A stretch of 64,000 nt of DNA from Flavobacteriales bacterium (GTDB lineage Bacteria > Bacteroidota > Bacteroidia > NS11-12g > UBA9320), in NCBI GenBank assembly GCA_020635395.1, contig JACJZV010000005.1:144456-208455 (forward strand), given 5' to 3'. The translations under genes were made by a program, and so were the position numbers. Below the pieces are notes generated by a model. The model made no database searches and had not been told where the DNA came from. It saw nothing but the letters and a program-made list of their open reading frames with translations. Positions 63,754-64,000 of this stretch are shown piece by piece (positions within the stretch are counted from its first letter, which is position 1; the number at the start of each line of letters is the position of its first letter).

Positions 63754-64000
63754 ATGAATAAAAAATCGAAAATAGAAGGAAAAGTGAGTTTGCTTGAGGC
63801 CATATCTATTGGCATTGGCGGTATGGTGGGTGGTGGAATTTTTGCGGTGCTGGGTTTGGCCACAAACTTGGCCAAAGGTGGCACTCCGGTTTCGTTTCTT
63901 ATTGCCGGAATTATCGCCTTGGTTACTGCATATTCCTACTCAAAGCTGTCTATAACCTACCCTGATAAAGGTGGAACAGTAAAGTTTATAAACACGGGTT
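63754..64000 (+). CDS. APC-family amino acid permease (5' part, cut by window end)
   Basis: The first 82 residues of an amino acid-polyamine-organocation transporter. MNKKSKIEGKVSLLEAISIGIGGMVGGGIFAVLG carries the TM1 GxGxMVGGGIF motif of the family, then a second TM helix (SFLIAGIIALVTAYSYSKLS). The reading frame is open to the end of the window. Substrate cannot be told. The region 63523-63753 upstream shows no gene. Confidence 0.85.
   Translation, partial: MNKKSKIEGKVSLLEAISIGIGGMVGGGIFAVLGLATNLAKGGTPVSFLIAGIIALVTAYSYSKLSITYPDKGGTVKFINTG

Noticed and set aside
1..64000. CRISPR array, rRNA or tRNA genes
   Set aside because: No regularly spaced identical repeats, no cloverleaf with CCA-type end and no rRNA signature were seen on reading; a tRNAscan/Infernal run would settle this.

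Overview
The window is chromosomal DNA of a member of the Bacteroidota. The evidence is TAnnTTTG-type -7 promoter boxes close to start codons, a type IX secretion C-terminal sorting domain, a TonB-dependent receptor with a carboxypeptidase-regulatory-like N-terminus, a DUF6090-type protein, many short Ala-Gln signal peptides, and palindromic repeats common in this phylum. No rRNA, tRNA, CRISPR array or replication origin was recognised.

Layout. (1) 0.1-4.2 kb: a secreted alpha/beta hydrolase, a SplB-like radical SAM protein and small secreted or membrane proteins, ending in a gene that looks cut off at its 3' end. (2) 4.27-17.6 kb: an accessory region of single genes, all on the plus strand except one IS1182-family transposase: KilA-N protein, ADP-ribosylglycohydrolase, secreted TPR protein, HNH endonuclease, an unknown protein, a small membrane protein, a CPBP protease-like protein, a two-gene DNA methyltransferase plus PD-(D/E)XK nuclease system, and an unknown acidic protein. 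Most of these genes are followed by noncoding DNA built from imperfect palindromes and repeats, several shared between distant sites. This is the most unusual part of the window and looks like a gene-cassette hotspot. (3) 17.6-29.4 kb: lineage-specific secreted proteins, including a WG-repeat protein and two tandem giant paralogs (1383 and 1262 aa) with duplicated upstream DNA, a broken Phd/YefM antitoxin and a lipoprotein. (4) 29.5-41 kb: mostly housekeeping genes: asnS, rpoN, a PAP2-like membrane protein, a PaaG-like enoyl-CoA hydratase, M43 and M61 peptidases, mtaB, DUF2200, TauE/SafE and lgt. (5) 41.0-44.3 kb: a tightly overlapping run of a Fic-domain gene with two barrel-like and two lipoprotein genes. 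(6) 44.7-51.1 kb: an inorganic-carbon uptake locus: a small membrane-anchored protein, dabA, dabB and a SulP transporter. (7) 51.6-57.3 kb: a complete RND efflux operon on the minus strand (adaptor, pump, outer-membrane factor). (8) 57.4-64 kb: a small secreted protein, a BaiN/HI0933-like flavoprotein without a normal start codon, a single-TM protein, a TonB-dependent receptor with a strong terminator, a DUF6090 protein and the start of an APC-family permease cut by the window edge.

How the genes fit together. The dab genes and SulP are probably one CO2/bicarbonate uptake unit. The RND genes form one tripartite pump. The methyltransferase and nuclease genes overlap by 4 bases and form one restriction-modification-like defence unit, bounded by about 158-bp direct repeats. 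The cassette region probably grew by repeated gain of small adaptive or defence genes at palindromic sites. This is inferred from sequence architecture; no integrase gene is in the window.
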